From NCBI GenBank assembly GCA_903832735.1, contig CAILCO010000174.1, forward strand, positions 1-33,442: 33,442 nt of DNA, in the 5' to 3' direction. The notes under the pieces were generated by a model that saw nothing but the letters and a program-made list of their open reading frames with translations, was not told where the DNA came from and made no database searches. Below, in pieces: positions 1-7,975 of the stretch (within the stretch, counting starts at the first letter, position 1; each line of letters opens with the position of its first letter). This DNA comes from an uncultured Sterolibacterium sp. (GTDB lineage Bacteria > Pseudomonadota > Gammaproteobacteria > Burkholderiales > Rhodocyclaceae). A program made the position numbers and the translations under genes.

Positions 1-628
1 GGGCGGCTTTCAGCTCGCCTTCGTTGATGATGCTGCCCGTGGCGCCGTTGCGGTTGAAGACCAGATTGCCGGCCATGAAGTCGTCGTTGGCAATGCTGTG
101 CGTGGTGGCCACGAGACCGCCGACGTCGACGCTCGCGCCCGGTGCGAAGTAGATGCCGTTGGGATTGACCAGGAAGATCTGCCCGGGCGCACTGATGTGG
201 CCGAAGATCTGGCTCGGGTTGCTGTCCAGCACGCGGTTCAGGGTGGCGCTGCTGCTCGAGGGCTGGAGGAAATTGACCTGCGCCTGGCTGCCGAGGTTGA
301 AGCTCTGCCAGTCGATCGTGGCGCGCTGGCTGCTCTGGCTGATGTTCATTGTCGCGCCGGAGGGCGCCACGGACTGATTGATCACGGCCGAACCGGCGAC
401 GATCCTGCCGCCGCTGGGCAACTGATTCGGCGCGGGCGGGGCGGCATGGGCGCAGCCTATGCCGGCGAGCGCCAGGGCCAGGGGTGTCAGGGCGCCGGCA
501 GCAGCCGATACGCCTCGGGCAACGCCGACCGTTCCCGAGGCACGGTGACCGCGGGCCTTGACGATCTCGGACACGGCCACCCAACTGCGGCTGAGCTCGT
601 TCCAAATCAGGCGGTAGATCTTGTTCGT
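1..628 (-). CDS. TpsA-type two-partner secretion exoprotein, N-terminal part (cut by window edge)
   Basis: This is the first 209 codons of a secreted filamentous-haemagglutinin-like protein, exported through the TpsB pore encoded just upstream. Translating the minus strand from 628 gives an extended signal peptide region (starts xNKIYRLIWNE, residues 1-30), a hydrophobic core and a likely cleavage after AHA at residue 62. The conserved TPS secretion domain follows, with NPNGIYF at residues 155-161. The frame stays open to base 1, so the passenger lies outside the window. No ATG, GTG or TTG exists at the expected start. The codon aligning with Met1 of the ESPR is ACG (626-628), preceded by GGAGG with a 7-nt spacer. 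Either ACG is used as start or it is a point change or sequencing error. The gene begins 18 nt after the tpsB stop, consistent with a tpsB-tpsA operon. The passenger's function (adhesin, haemolysin or contact-dependent toxin) cannot be told. Confidence 0.85.
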
Positions 629-646
629 AGCCGTTCCTCCGCTTGC

Positions 647-2341
647 CTAGTACGGCAAAGTGGCCGTCAGCCACCAGCGGTTCTTGATCAGGCTGCCATC
701 CTGGTCGTTGCCGCTGGGAGTGGGGTTGGGGTTGGCTCCGATGCGACGAGCGACTGCGGCCTTGAGGCTGAAGCCGCTGATGGCCTGCCAGGCGAACGAC
801 AGGCCGGCCCCGTCGAGCTTGATGTCGTTGGCCGCCGGAGCGCCGGGGAAGGCGTTGTCGCGGTTGACCGTGACCTGACCGTAATCGTAGAAACCGACGA
901 GATTGAATCCTTGGGGCAGCTTCAGCCGTAATTCGAGATTGACCAGCAGGCCTTCGCTGCCGCCGCCTTCGCTCGATGGATAGGCGCGAACGCCGCTGGC
1001 GCCGCCGAGGAAGAATTTTTCCGAAGAGTCGAGATTCCTGCTGGCCAATTGGCCGGAAAGCGCGGCGAAGAGAGCGAGATTCTCGCTGATCACCTGTTGC
1101 CGGCTGGCGCCATAGCGCAGCTTCGCGAAGCGTCCGGCTGTGCGTGTGGTGGCGGCGTCGGCGGGTTGGTTGGGCGAACCGTCGAGGTTGATCTCGCCTT
1201 CGACAATGGTAATGCTGGCGGTGTTGGCGCCGCCCCCGGCCAGGCTGTCGAACAGGTTGCCGTTAACGCCCAGCGTCAGGGTGTCGGCCTGGTAGTGCGT
1301 GGTGACGGCGCCGCCCGACTGGTTGTCGAAGGCCTTGTGATCCAAGTTGGCATTGAAGTAGAGGTTCTTCAGCCGGGCTCGGATCAGCGCGTAGCTGGCT
1401 TCCAGGCCGATGGTGTCGGAGCTGCCCTTGCCGTTGAGGGCGATGAAATCCGGGCTGACCAGTTTGTAGTCGAGGTGCGAGGCGCTGCCACCGACGCGCC
1501 AGCCGTAAACGCCGGCCGGGGCAGTGGCACCTAGCCGCAGGTAGTCGCTGCCTTCGGTGTGAATGGCGCTGGCGCTGACGAGCTCGCCGAAACCGAAAGG
1601 GCTGCCCAGGGCAAGGTTTGCGGCCAGGCGCTCCCGGCCGGTGGAGCGCGAGCCGGTATTGTCCAGCGCGGCATCGCCTGAGGCGAGCGGCTTTTCCGTC
1701 ACCCTGAGGACCAGTTCGGATTCGCCCTTGCGCGCGCCTTCGCTCAGGCTGCCGGAGACGGCAACGCCGGGCAGGTCTTCGGCGAGCAGCAAGGCACGGT
1801 CTATGGCTTCGGCGTTGAGCGGGGCGGCGGTTTTTTGCTGGGCCTCGACCATGGCGCGGATGTGCGACAACTTGATCCGCGACGATGCCGGCCCTTCGAG
1901 TCGCACGCCGCCGAAGACGGCTTCGACGACCTGGATGGTGACGATGCCGCCGACGATATCCTGTTCGGGCAGGTAGGCACGAACGATCCAGCCGGCTTTG
2001 CGGTAGACGTCGGCGACGGCATTAGTGGCCGCCTGCAACAGGGTAAAGTCGAGCGGCCGGTTGAGGTAGGGGGTTACCGCGGCGGCGAGTTGCTCAGAAC
2101 TGAACAGCGTGTTGCCGGCGAAGCGGAAGCTGGTCACGACGATGGTGGCGCCGCTCCGCGGTTTCATTGGTTCCGGTTCGGCAGGGCGTTCGGGCAGCAC
2201 TTTGCGCGGCAGTGCTTGGCTGCGCTCCCGATCGATCTGCTGTAGTAAGGAGCCGGCATCGGGCGCGGTCTGGGCGTGGGCGACCGCGGAGGCCATCAGG
2301 ATCAAGGGCAACAGCGTTGATCCGGTGCGTATCTGCAGCAT
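647..2341 (-). CDS. TpsB/ShlB/FhaC-family outer membrane transporter
   Basis: A 564-residue outer membrane beta-barrel of the Omp85/TpsB family that secretes the TpsA protein encoded next. An N-terminal signal peptide ends near AHA at residues 21-23. A helix 1-like segment (SLLQQIDRERSQ) follows, then two POTRA domains (about residues 68-145 and 146-220), then a 16-strand-type barrel to the end. The L6 loop motif appears as VRAYPSSEGGG, where VRGY is usual. The last residue is an aromatic Tyr after WWLTATLP, the expected Bam signal. Length is typical of the family (550-590). ATG is at 2339-2341 with a weak GGA upstream. It lies 35 nt after the response regulator and 18 nt before tpsA, so the three are probably co-transcribed. 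Confidence 0.93.
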   Translation of the reverse strand: MLQIRTGSTLLPLILMASAVAHAQTAPDAGSLLQQIDRERSQALPRKVLPERPAEPEPMKPRSGATIVVTSFRFAGNTLFSSEQLAAAVTPYLNRPLDFTLLQAATNAVADVYRKAGWIVRAYLPEQDIVGGIVTIQVVEAVFGGVRLEGPASSRIKLSHIRAMVEAQQKTAAPLNAEAIDRALLLAEDLPGVAVSGSLSEGARKGESELVLRVTEKPLASGDAALDNTGSRSTGRERLAANLALGSPFGFGELVSASAIHTEGSDYLRLGATAPAGVYGWRVGGSASHLDYKLVSPDFIALNGKGSSDTIGLEASYALIRARLKNLYFNANLDHKAFDNQSGGAVTTHYQADTLTLGVNGNLFDSLAGGGANTASITIVEGEINLDGSPNQPADAATTRTAGRFAKLRYGASRQQVISENLALFAALSGQLASRNLDSSEKFFLGGASGVRAYPSSEGGGSEGLLVNLELRLKLPQGFNLVGFYDYGQVTVNRDNAFPGAPAANDIKLDGAGLSFAWQAISGFSLKAAVARRIGANPNPTPSGNDQDGSLIKNRWWLTATLPY

Positions 2342-2376
2342 AGCTATCCAATCAAGGTGACCAAGCGACTACCCAA

Positions 2377-3063
2377 CTAGGCTCGCACTTCGATCTCGGC
2401 GGTGAACTGGTAACCCTGGCCACGTGCGGCGCGGACCGGCAGCTCGACGCCGGCAGCATTCAGCACGGTCTTGCGCAACTCGTACATCTGGGTATCGATG
2501 CGCCGTTGGTCGTAGTGGAGGTAGTTTCCGCCCAGCGCCTCGACGATCTTGCGCCGGTGCACCGGTCGGCGGTCGCCGCTGGCGATGGCCTGGAGCACCG
2601 TATACGCTTGCGCAGTGAGATCGATCGGCGCCTTGCCCGGGGGAATCAGGCGGCGTCGCGTGGCATTCAGGGTCCAGCACGGGCTGACGCCAGCCGCTGC
2701 GATTCTTCGTGACAGGGCGCAGACGATGGCGGAAAGTTCGCCCAGATCGAGCGGCTTGGCGACATAATGATCGGCGCCCGCGATCAGCCCGGCAACCTTT
2801 TGGGCCGAACCGGCCAGATCGGAAATGACGATGATGCCCAGTTGTTCGCCTTGCGCACGCAACTTTCTGATGAACTCAAAGCCGGGTTCCCTCTGCTGGC
2901 CGAGGTCGGCGATCACCACGGCGTGAGTGGCGGATGCGAACCCGGCGGAGAATTCGGCCAGGCTGCCGACGCTATTCATCGTGTAGCCGCACGCGTAGAA
3001 GTGCTCGACGATTTCGTTGCGCAGCGCGGTTTCGTCTGCTATCAGTATCAGTGGAATCATCAT
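2377..3063 (-). CDS. OmpR/PhoB-type response regulator (orphan)
   Basis: A 228-residue two-domain regulator. An N-terminal receiver domain (starting MMIPLILIADE) carries the acidic pair, a likely phospho-acceptor Asp in VVIADLG, a Ser at the usual Thr/Ser switch position (IIVISDLAG) and the Lys in YVAKPLDL. A C-terminal winged helix-turn-helix of Trans_reg_C type ends in RAARGQGYQFTAE. No histidine kinase is adjacent. I chose the ATG at 3061-3063. The same frame opens at 3264, but the added residues are encoded by AT-rich DNA unlike the rest of the gene and the receiver fold begins right after 3063. The second ATG at 3058-3060 is equally possible. It heads the tpsB-tpsA operon, so controlling this secretion system is the obvious inferred role. 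Its kinase and signal are unknown. Confidence 0.88.
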   Translation of the reverse strand: MMIPLILIADETALRNEIVEHFYACGYTMNSVGSLAEFSAGFASATHAVVIADLGQQREPGFEFIRKLRAQGEQLGIIVISDLAGSAQKVAGLIAGADHYVAKPLDLGELSAIVCALSRRIAAAGVSPCWTLNATRRRLIPPGKAPIDLTAQAYTVLQAIASGDRRPVHRRKIVEALGGNYLHYDQRRIDTQMYELRKTVLNAAGVELPVRAARGQGYQFTAEIEVRA

Positions 3064-3176
3064 CAAGTCGTTTTTCTTGTTTTCACCACCTAGGCAGGTA
3101 AGTTGTGCTTGCCTGCGCGACCCCGGGGGAATCATTGTTCTAAAATAATTGTAACAAAATAATTCATATGTAAAAT

Positions 3177-3205
3177 AGGATATTGCAATAGTAATAACTT
3201 TGCAA
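3177..3205 (-). promoter_or_regulatory. Candidate sigma70 promoter for the response regulator-tpsBA operon
   Basis: On the minus strand TTGCAA (3205-3200) is followed 17 nt later by TATCCT (3182-3177). This lies within an AT-rich stretch (about 3135-3220) that stands out from the GC-rich surroundings. Transcription would begin near 3170 and leave a leader of about 105 nt before the ATG at 3063. The match is modest and rests on composition and spacing only. The divergent aer-like gene must have its own promoter in the same 3064-3302 gap; I could not pick one. Confidence 0.35.
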
Positions 3206-3302
3206 ACGTTTTTATTTGTTGCCGCATCCTTTGTCCGGGGAAGTTGTCCAAAGTCCGCGATCATGCTAGCTTCGCCAGTCAGATGGTCGCCAGGGATCTG
3301 AA

Positions 3303-4910
3303 GTGAAAATCAATACGCCTGTCAGCGGCACTGAATACCCTTTCCCGAAGGGCGAGACGCTGGTTGCCAAAACCGATCTCCAGGGCAGCATCACCTACGC
3401 CAACGACGTCTTCATCGAGGTCAGCGGCTTCTCCCTGAAGGAACTGGTCGGCAACAACCACAATCTGGTTCGCCATCCGGACATGCCCCCCGAGGCTTTT
3501 GCCGATTTGTGGGCGACCATCCAGGCCGGCCGGCCGTGGCGGGGCATCATCAAGAACCGGCGCAAGAACGGCGATTTTTACTGGGTCAAGGCGCTCATCG
3601 TGGCGGTGCGCGAGCGCGATCAGACCATTGGCTACATGTCCGTCCTCAGCACCGCGACGGCGGCCGAGAAGGCCGCCGCCGCGGCGCACTACCAGGCCGT
3701 CGCCGGGAACAAGGCCAGCCTGCGCAGAACGACGATCGCCGATCTGGTGTTCCAATTTTCCTTCGGCACCCGGTTTGCCCTGTTCGTCGCGCTGATGTCC
3801 CTGCTCGCCATCACCGCGGCGGTCTGCGGACTGTCCGGACTGACCACGCTCACCTATCTGGCCTGTGCCGCCAGCGTGATCGTCGCGCTTTGCGGTATGT
3901 GGTTCATGGCGGTGACCAACTCGCGCCCGATGAAGGAGGCGATAGGCTATTTCGACCAGATCGCCCAGGGCGATCTTTCCAGCGACATTCCGGTCGATCG
4001 GCCGGACGAAGTCGGCTGTGTCCTGGCCGGACTGGCGGTGGCCCAGAGCCATATGCGGGTGATGATCGATGAAATCCGCCTTGGCGCGGAAGCTGTCGAT
4101 CAGCGTTGCGCGGGGCTCGAACAGGAGGTGCAGGCGGTGACTGCAGTCTCCTGCGATCAGAGCGAGCGGGTCAGCCGGGTGAACGCCTCGATGGAGCAAT
4201 TGTCGTCATCGGTGGCCGGCGTGGCGCAGACTTCGGCGGGTGCCGCGGATTCGGCGCGGACGACGCTGGCCGTGGTCAACGAAGGCAACCAGCGCATGAA
4301 GCTGAGCATTGCGGCGGCCGATCAGGTCGGCGAGGCGGTCCAGGTCTTCGGCGCGCACATCGAGGAGCTCAGTGCCTCGGTCGGGCAGATCGGCACCATG
4401 GCCGGCGCGATCAAGGAGATTGCCGACCAGACCAATCTGCTGGCCTTGAATGCCGCCATCGAGGCCGCGCGGGCAGGGGAGCAGGGGCGCGGCTTCGCCG
4501 TCGTGGCCGACGAGGTCAGGAAGCTCGCCGAGCGCACCGCCCATACCACCGGCGACATCAACCGGATGGTGGCCACCATCCAGACCACGACCCGCTCGGC
4601 CGTGACGGCGATGGGCAATGCCGTGCTCCGCGTTCAGGAAGGCCGGGGACTCATCGAGCAAACGCATGAGAGCTTCAGGGACATCACCGACTCCAGCACG
4701 CGCGTCACCGAGGTCACCGACAGCATTGCCGATGCGGCGCGCGAGCAGTCGCGGTCCACCGGCGAGGTCGCGGCCAATACCGAACAAATGGCGCAACTCA
4801 TCGAAAGGAACAGCGCGTCCATCGTCGAGGTCCGCGATGCCGTCGGCGAACTGAAGCAGACCGCCGACCAGCTACGCGAGATGGTGGCCCACTTCCGGGT
4901 TCATGACTGA
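3303..4910 (+). CDS. aer: Aer-like energy taxis receptor (PAS methyl-accepting chemotaxis protein)
   Basis: A 535-residue chemoreceptor of the Aer type, which senses redox/energy state through FAD in an N-terminal PAS domain and signals to CheA/CheW. The PAS (about 12-115) contains RHPDMP and [15 protein letters not shown]. By my count R57, H58, D60, W79 and N85 fall at the same numbers as the residues known to matter for FAD binding in E. coli Aer. A hydrophobic membrane anchor spans about residues 157-205, possibly as a hairpin, followed by a HAMP-like region. The conserved cytoplasmic hairpin tip is at about 370-412 ([20 protein letters not shown]). The start is GTG at 3303, since no ATG lies nearby in frame, with AGGGA upstream. 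There is no periplasmic ligand domain. It points away from the response regulator and converges on the next small gene with 13 nt between stops. Confidence 0.9.
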   Translation: MKINTPVSGTEYPFPKGETLVAKTDLQGSITYANDVFIEVSGFSLKELVGNNHNLVRHPDMPPEAFADLWATIQAGRPWRGIIKNRRKNGDFYWVKALIVAVRERDQTIGYMSVLSTATAAEKAAAAAHYQAVAGNKASLRRTTIADLVFQFSFGTRFALFVALMSLLAITAAVCGLSGLTTLTYLACAASVIVALCGMWFMAVTNSRPMKEAIGYFDQIAQGDLSSDIPVDRPDEVGCVLAGLAVAQSHMRVMIDEIRLGAEAVDQRCAGLEQEVQAVTAVSCDQSERVSRVNASMEQLSSSVAGVAQTSAGAADSARTTLAVVNEGNQRMKLSIAAADQVGEAVQVFGAHIEELSASVGQIGTMAGAIKEIADQTNLLALNAAIEAARAGEQGRGFAVVADEVRKLAERTAHTTGDINRMVATIQTTTRSAVTAMGNAVLRVQEGRGLIEQTHESFRDITDSSTRVTEVTDSIADAAREQSRSTGEVAANTEQMAQLIERNSASIVEVRDAVGELKQTADQLREMVAHFRVHD

Positions 4911-4923
4911 GCGAAGTGAATAC

Positions 4924-5175
4924 CTAGTGGATGGCCACCTCGGTCAACTCCGTTTCCAGTCCGGTCACCGCATCCAGGATGCGCTCGGTCAGGGCCTCGT
5001 CCTCGTCGCTCCAGGTGGCATCCGCCTCGCTGGAACTGGTCGCGAGCGGGGCGATATCGAAGTCGACAAACTGGTCGCCGATCTTCAGGACCTGGACGCC
5101 GCCCTCGAGTTCGACGATCTCCCAGTCATTGGGAATTTCCAGCTCGGCGTGAATGCGAACAGTCAGTTTCTTCAT
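4924..5175 (-). CDS. Small acidic hypothetical protein (83 aa)
   Basis: I do not recognise this protein. It starts MKKLTVRIHAELEIP, alternates strand-like hydrophobic and polar residues (DWEIVEL, VQVLKIGDQFVDFDI) and ends in an acidic, probably helical tail rich in Glu and Asp. It has no signal peptide, membrane segment or cysteine. The ATG at 5173-5175 is preferred because GAGG lies 8 nt upstream; another ATG two codons earlier sits too close to that GAGG. The frame is open further upstream to a TTG at 5304, but that would overlap the divergent symporter start and has no ribosome binding site. It is divergent from the sodium:solute symporter gene with about 110 nt between starts. It converges on aer. 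A real gene is likely but not proven. Confidence 0.6.
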   Translation of the reverse strand: MKKLTVRIHAELEIPNDWEIVELEGGVQVLKIGDQFVDFDIAPLATSSSEADATWSDEDEALTERILDAVTGLETELTEVAIH

Positions 5176-5284
5176 GTCCATTACCTCATCCCGATGGACC
5201 GACACTATGTCAGGGAAATCCATGCGCAGCAAGCTGGGTGGTAACTGAGCGGTAACCGAACGCCAACTGAAGTATGATGGCCCG

Positions 5285-7342
5285 ATGGCCCAGCCTGCCT
5301 TCAATCGCCGCCTGAAAATTCTCTACGCCGGCTATAGCCTCGGTCTGGTCCTGTTCATCCTGCTCGTGGCCGGCGCCGAGCGCCTCGGCATGAGGCCGCG
5401 CATGATCGGCTATGTTTTCATGTTCGCCACGCTGGCGCTCTATGCCAGCATCGGCATGATGAGCCGTACCGCCGACATGGTCGAGTACTACGTCGCCGGC
5501 CGGCGCGTGCCGGCCTTCTTCAACGGCATGGCGACGGGCGCGGACTGGATGAGCGCCGCCTCCTTCATCGGCATGGCCGGCACGCTCTACCTCGACGGCT
5601 ATCAGGGGCTGGCCTTCGTGATCGGCTGGACCGGCGGCTTCTGCCTGGTGGCGCTCATGCTCGCGCCTTACCTGCGCAAGTTCGGGCAATTCACCATTCC
5701 CGATTTTCTCGGCGCGCGTTACGGCGGCAATTTTGCCCGTTTCGTCGGGGCGCTGGTGGCGATACTCGCCTCCTTCATCTACGTCGTCGCGCAGATCTAT
5801 GGCATCGGCTTGATCACCAGCCGGCTGATCGGCGTCGAGTTCGAGATCGGCGTCTTCGTCGGTCTGGCCGGCATCCTGGTCTGTTCCTTTCTTGGCGGCA
5901 TGCGCGCGGTGACCTGGACTCAGGTGGCGCAGTACATCATCCTGATCTTCGCCTACATGATTCCGGTGGTGATCCTGTCGCAGAAGGTGACCGGGATACC
6001 GTTGCCCCAGGTGATGTACGGCAGCGTGCTGGAGAAACTCGGCGTGAAGGAGCAGCAGATCTTCGACAGTCCCAAGGAAGTCGAGGTGCGCGGCCTCTAT
6101 CAGGCCCGGGCCGCGGATTACGAAGCGAAGATTGCCGCCTTGCCGAACTCGCTGGCGGTCGAACACAAGGCTCTTGCGGCGCAGTTGGAGGTTCTGAAGG
6201 ACTCGCCCAGATCGTCGGCGCGCGAGGTCTTCAACGCCGAGCGCGCCTTGAAGGATTTGCCCAGGAGCGAGGCGGAGGCGCGCGTCAAATGGGATGCCGC
6301 GCGCCGGGTCGCCGCGGAACAGGCCGAGCGGCCGCTGGCCCATGCCGAGCCTTATCCGGGCAAGGACGAGGCGGCATCGGATATCGCCCGGCGCAACTTC
6401 ATCGCCTTGGTGATCTGTCTGACCATCGGCACCGCGTCGCTGCCGCACATCCTGATGCGCTACTACACCACGACCTCGGTGCGCGAAGCGCGGACTTCGG
6501 TGTTCTGGTCGCTGTTCTTCATCTCGCTGCTCTATTTCACCGCCCCGGCATATGCCGTCTTCGCCAAATGGTCGGTGTATAACGACCTGGTCGGTACCGC
6601 CATCGATACCCTGCCCAACTGGATCGCCTCCTGGGGCAAGGTGGGCTTGGCCCAGGTGGAGGACATCAACGGCGACGGCATCCTGCAACTGGCGGAACTC
6701 ACCCTGCATTCCGATGTCATCGTTCTGGCGACGCCGGAAATCGCCGGCCTGCCCTACGTGATCTCGGGCCTGGTGGCGGCGGGCGGTCTGGCGGCGGCGC
6801 TATCCACCGCCGACGGGCTGCTGCTGACCATCGCCAATGCACTGGCGCACGATCTCTACTACAAGATGATCGCGCCGAATTCCTCGACCCAACGCCGCCT
6901 GGTTATTTCCAAGGCGATGCTGCTGGCGGTGGCCATGGTGGCGACCTGGGTGGCCTCGCTGCGCCCGGACAACATCCTGTTCATGGTCAGCCTGGCCTTC
7001 TCGATCGCCGCGGCCGGACTTTTCCCGGCGCTGGTCTGCGGCGTCTTCTGGCGGCGCGCCAACCGTTGGGGTGCGGTATTTGGCATGGCCGCCGGGCTTT
7101 CCCTGACGCTCTACTATGCGGTCATCACCCATCCCTTCTTCGGCGGTTCGATGGCCTCGGCCTGGTTCGATATCCAGCCGATCTCGAGCGGCATCTTCGG
7201 CCTGCCGCTGGGCTTTGCGGTGATCATCGTGGTCAGCCTGCTGACCGGGGCACCAGGCCAGGAAGTTCAGCGTTTTCTGGATGATGTGCGCTATCCGGGG
7301 GGCGGCGGCGCTGCCGCTGCGCCCCAGCAGAAAGGTGGTTGA
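5285..7342 (+). CDS. Sodium:solute symporter family protein (VC_2705-like)
   Basis: A 685-residue inner membrane secondary transporter of the SSS family, related to cation/acetate symporters. Multiple membrane segments are clear, with family landmarks such as VEYYVAGRRVP and GADWMSAASFIGMAG (residues 67-100) and a long conserved helix block near residues 775-end of the frame's core (ALSTADGLLLTIANA). Two features depart from a plain SSS core. About 120 mostly charged, helical residues (roughly 245-368) are inserted between membrane segments. The loop at D460-E471 (DINGDGILQLAE) fits an EF-hand calcium loop at every ligand position. The substrate is probably a carboxylate, but this is inference. 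The small DUF4212 partner that often precedes this subfamily is not seen. ATG at 5285 has no strong Shine-Dalgarno. Confidence 0.88.
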   Translation: MAQPAFNRRLKILYAGYSLGLVLFILLVAGAERLGMRPRMIGYVFMFATLALYASIGMMSRTADMVEYYVAGRRVPAFFNGMATGADWMSAASFIGMAGTLYLDGYQGLAFVIGWTGGFCLVALMLAPYLRKFGQFTIPDFLGARYGGNFARFVGALVAILASFIYVVAQIYGIGLITSRLIGVEFEIGVFVGLAGILVCSFLGGMRAVTWTQVAQYIILIFAYMIPVVILSQKVTGIPLPQVMYGSVLEKLGVKEQQIFDSPKEVEVRGLYQARAADYEAKIAALPNSLAVEHKALAAQLEVLKDSPRSSAREVFNAERALKDLPRSEAEARVKWDAARRVAAEQAERPLAHAEPYPGKDEAASDIARRNFIALVICLTIGTASLPHILMRYYTTTSVREARTSVFWSLFFISLLYFTAPAYAVFAKWSVYNDLVGTAIDTLPNWIASWGKVGLAQVEDINGDGILQLAELTLHSDVIVLATPEIAGLPYVISGLVAAGGLAAALSTADGLLLTIANALAHDLYYKMIAPNSSTQRRLVISKAMLLAVAMVATWVASLRPDNILFMVSLAFSIAAAGLFPALVCGVFWRRANRWGAVFGMAAGLSLTLYYAVITHPFFGGSMASAWFDIQPISSGIFGLPLGFAVIIVVSLLTGAPGQEVQRFLDDVRYPGGGGAAAAPQQKGG

Positions 7343-7347
7343 CGCCG

Positions 7348-7507
7348 ATGGCTCCGTTGCACCACCGCGCATGATGAAATGGATGCGTGTCGTAATGCCT
7401 CAAGCCGGCAAATCGGCCCGCCCCTCCCATCCTCCCCTGGCGGGGAGGCTACTAACCGGCTCGCTCTGCGCGAACCTTGCGCAGCGCACTTGACAACGTA
7501 TTTCACG
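7348..7507. repeat. Dispersed hairpin-bearing intergenic repeat, copy 1
   Basis: This 160-bp stretch starts 5 nt after the symporter stop with ATGGCTCCG and ends GTATTTCACG. It aligns in order with 33010-33198: a shared start, CATGATGAAATGGATG against CATGAAATTGATGAG, a GGCCCGCC block, a first hairpin, CCGGCTCGCT, a second hairpin and the shared end. Hairpin 1 is CCTCCCC (7431-7437) with GGGGAGG (7442-7448). Hairpin 2 is CTGCGC (7466-7471) with GCGCAG (7479-7484). No T-run follows either, so they are not standard terminators. The next gene begins 6 nt after the repeat, so its ribosome binding region lies inside the element. Confidence 0.75.
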
Positions 7508-7512
7508 CTGAA

Positions 7513-7971
7513 ATGACCGATTCCCTGCCCGGCAAATTGCTCTCGATCTTCGACGTCGAAGTCGGCACGATAGAATCGCTCGGCGCGATGGCCTATGGCG
7601 AGCGACGGGTCGTGATGATCAATGGCGGACGCGCTGCGGGCAGCCTCTCCGGGATCATCCGGGCGGGCGGCGCCGACTGGCAGTGGCTGCGTCACGACGG
7701 CATCACCGAACTGCGCGCGCATTACGTCCTGGAGACGGCGGAGGGCGAGGCCATCGAGATCCACAGCGAGGGTTATCGCCATGGTCCGACGGCCGTGATG
7801 GCCCGGCTGGCGGCAGGCGAGGCGGTGCCCGCCAGCGACTATTATTTTCGTACCGCGATGACCTTTCATACCGCCGCGGAAAGCTGGCGGCGGCTCAACG
7901 GAGTGATCGCCATCGGCGTCGCCGAACGGCGCAGCGACCGGGTACTGATCCGGGTTTTTGAGGTTCTTTGA
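7513..7971 (+). CDS. DUF3237 (UPF0311) family protein
   Basis: A 152-residue soluble protein starting MTDSLPGKLLSIFDVEVG. The run VVMINGGRAAGSLSG, the central DWQWLRHDGITELRAHYVLE and the late YYFRTAMTFHTA match the DUF3237 pattern as I know it, a small beta-barrel family of unknown function often near aromatic or carboxylate metabolism genes. The ATG at 7513 gives the usual family length. A TTG at 7477 would lengthen it into the upstream repeat and is unlikely. No good Shine-Dalgarno is visible, because the start sits right at the edge of the repeat. It ends 4 nt before the rmuC start, so the two are probably translated from one mRNA. No catalytic role can be given from sequence. Confidence 0.8.
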   Translation: MTDSLPGKLLSIFDVEVGTIESLGAMAYGERRVVMINGGRAAGSLSGIIRAGGADWQWLRHDGITELRAHYVLETAEGEAIEIHSEGYRHGPTAVMARLAAGEAVPASDYYFRTAMTFHTAAESWRRLNGVIAIGVAERRSDRVLIRVFEVL

Positions 7972-7975
7972 ATTC

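Noticed and set aside
3064-3264. N-terminal extension of the response regulator to the ATG at 3264.
   Set aside because: The extra residues come from AT-rich DNA holding the candidate promoter and precede a normal receiver-domain start.
5210-6709. A 499-codon antisense frame under the symporter.
   Set aside because: Low-complexity His/Asp/Arg-rich product and no start signal; the symporter frame is convincing.
7431-7484. Intrinsic terminators at the hairpins of the dispersed repeat.
   Set aside because: No T-run follows either stem in either copy, and copy 2 lies inside an expected operon.
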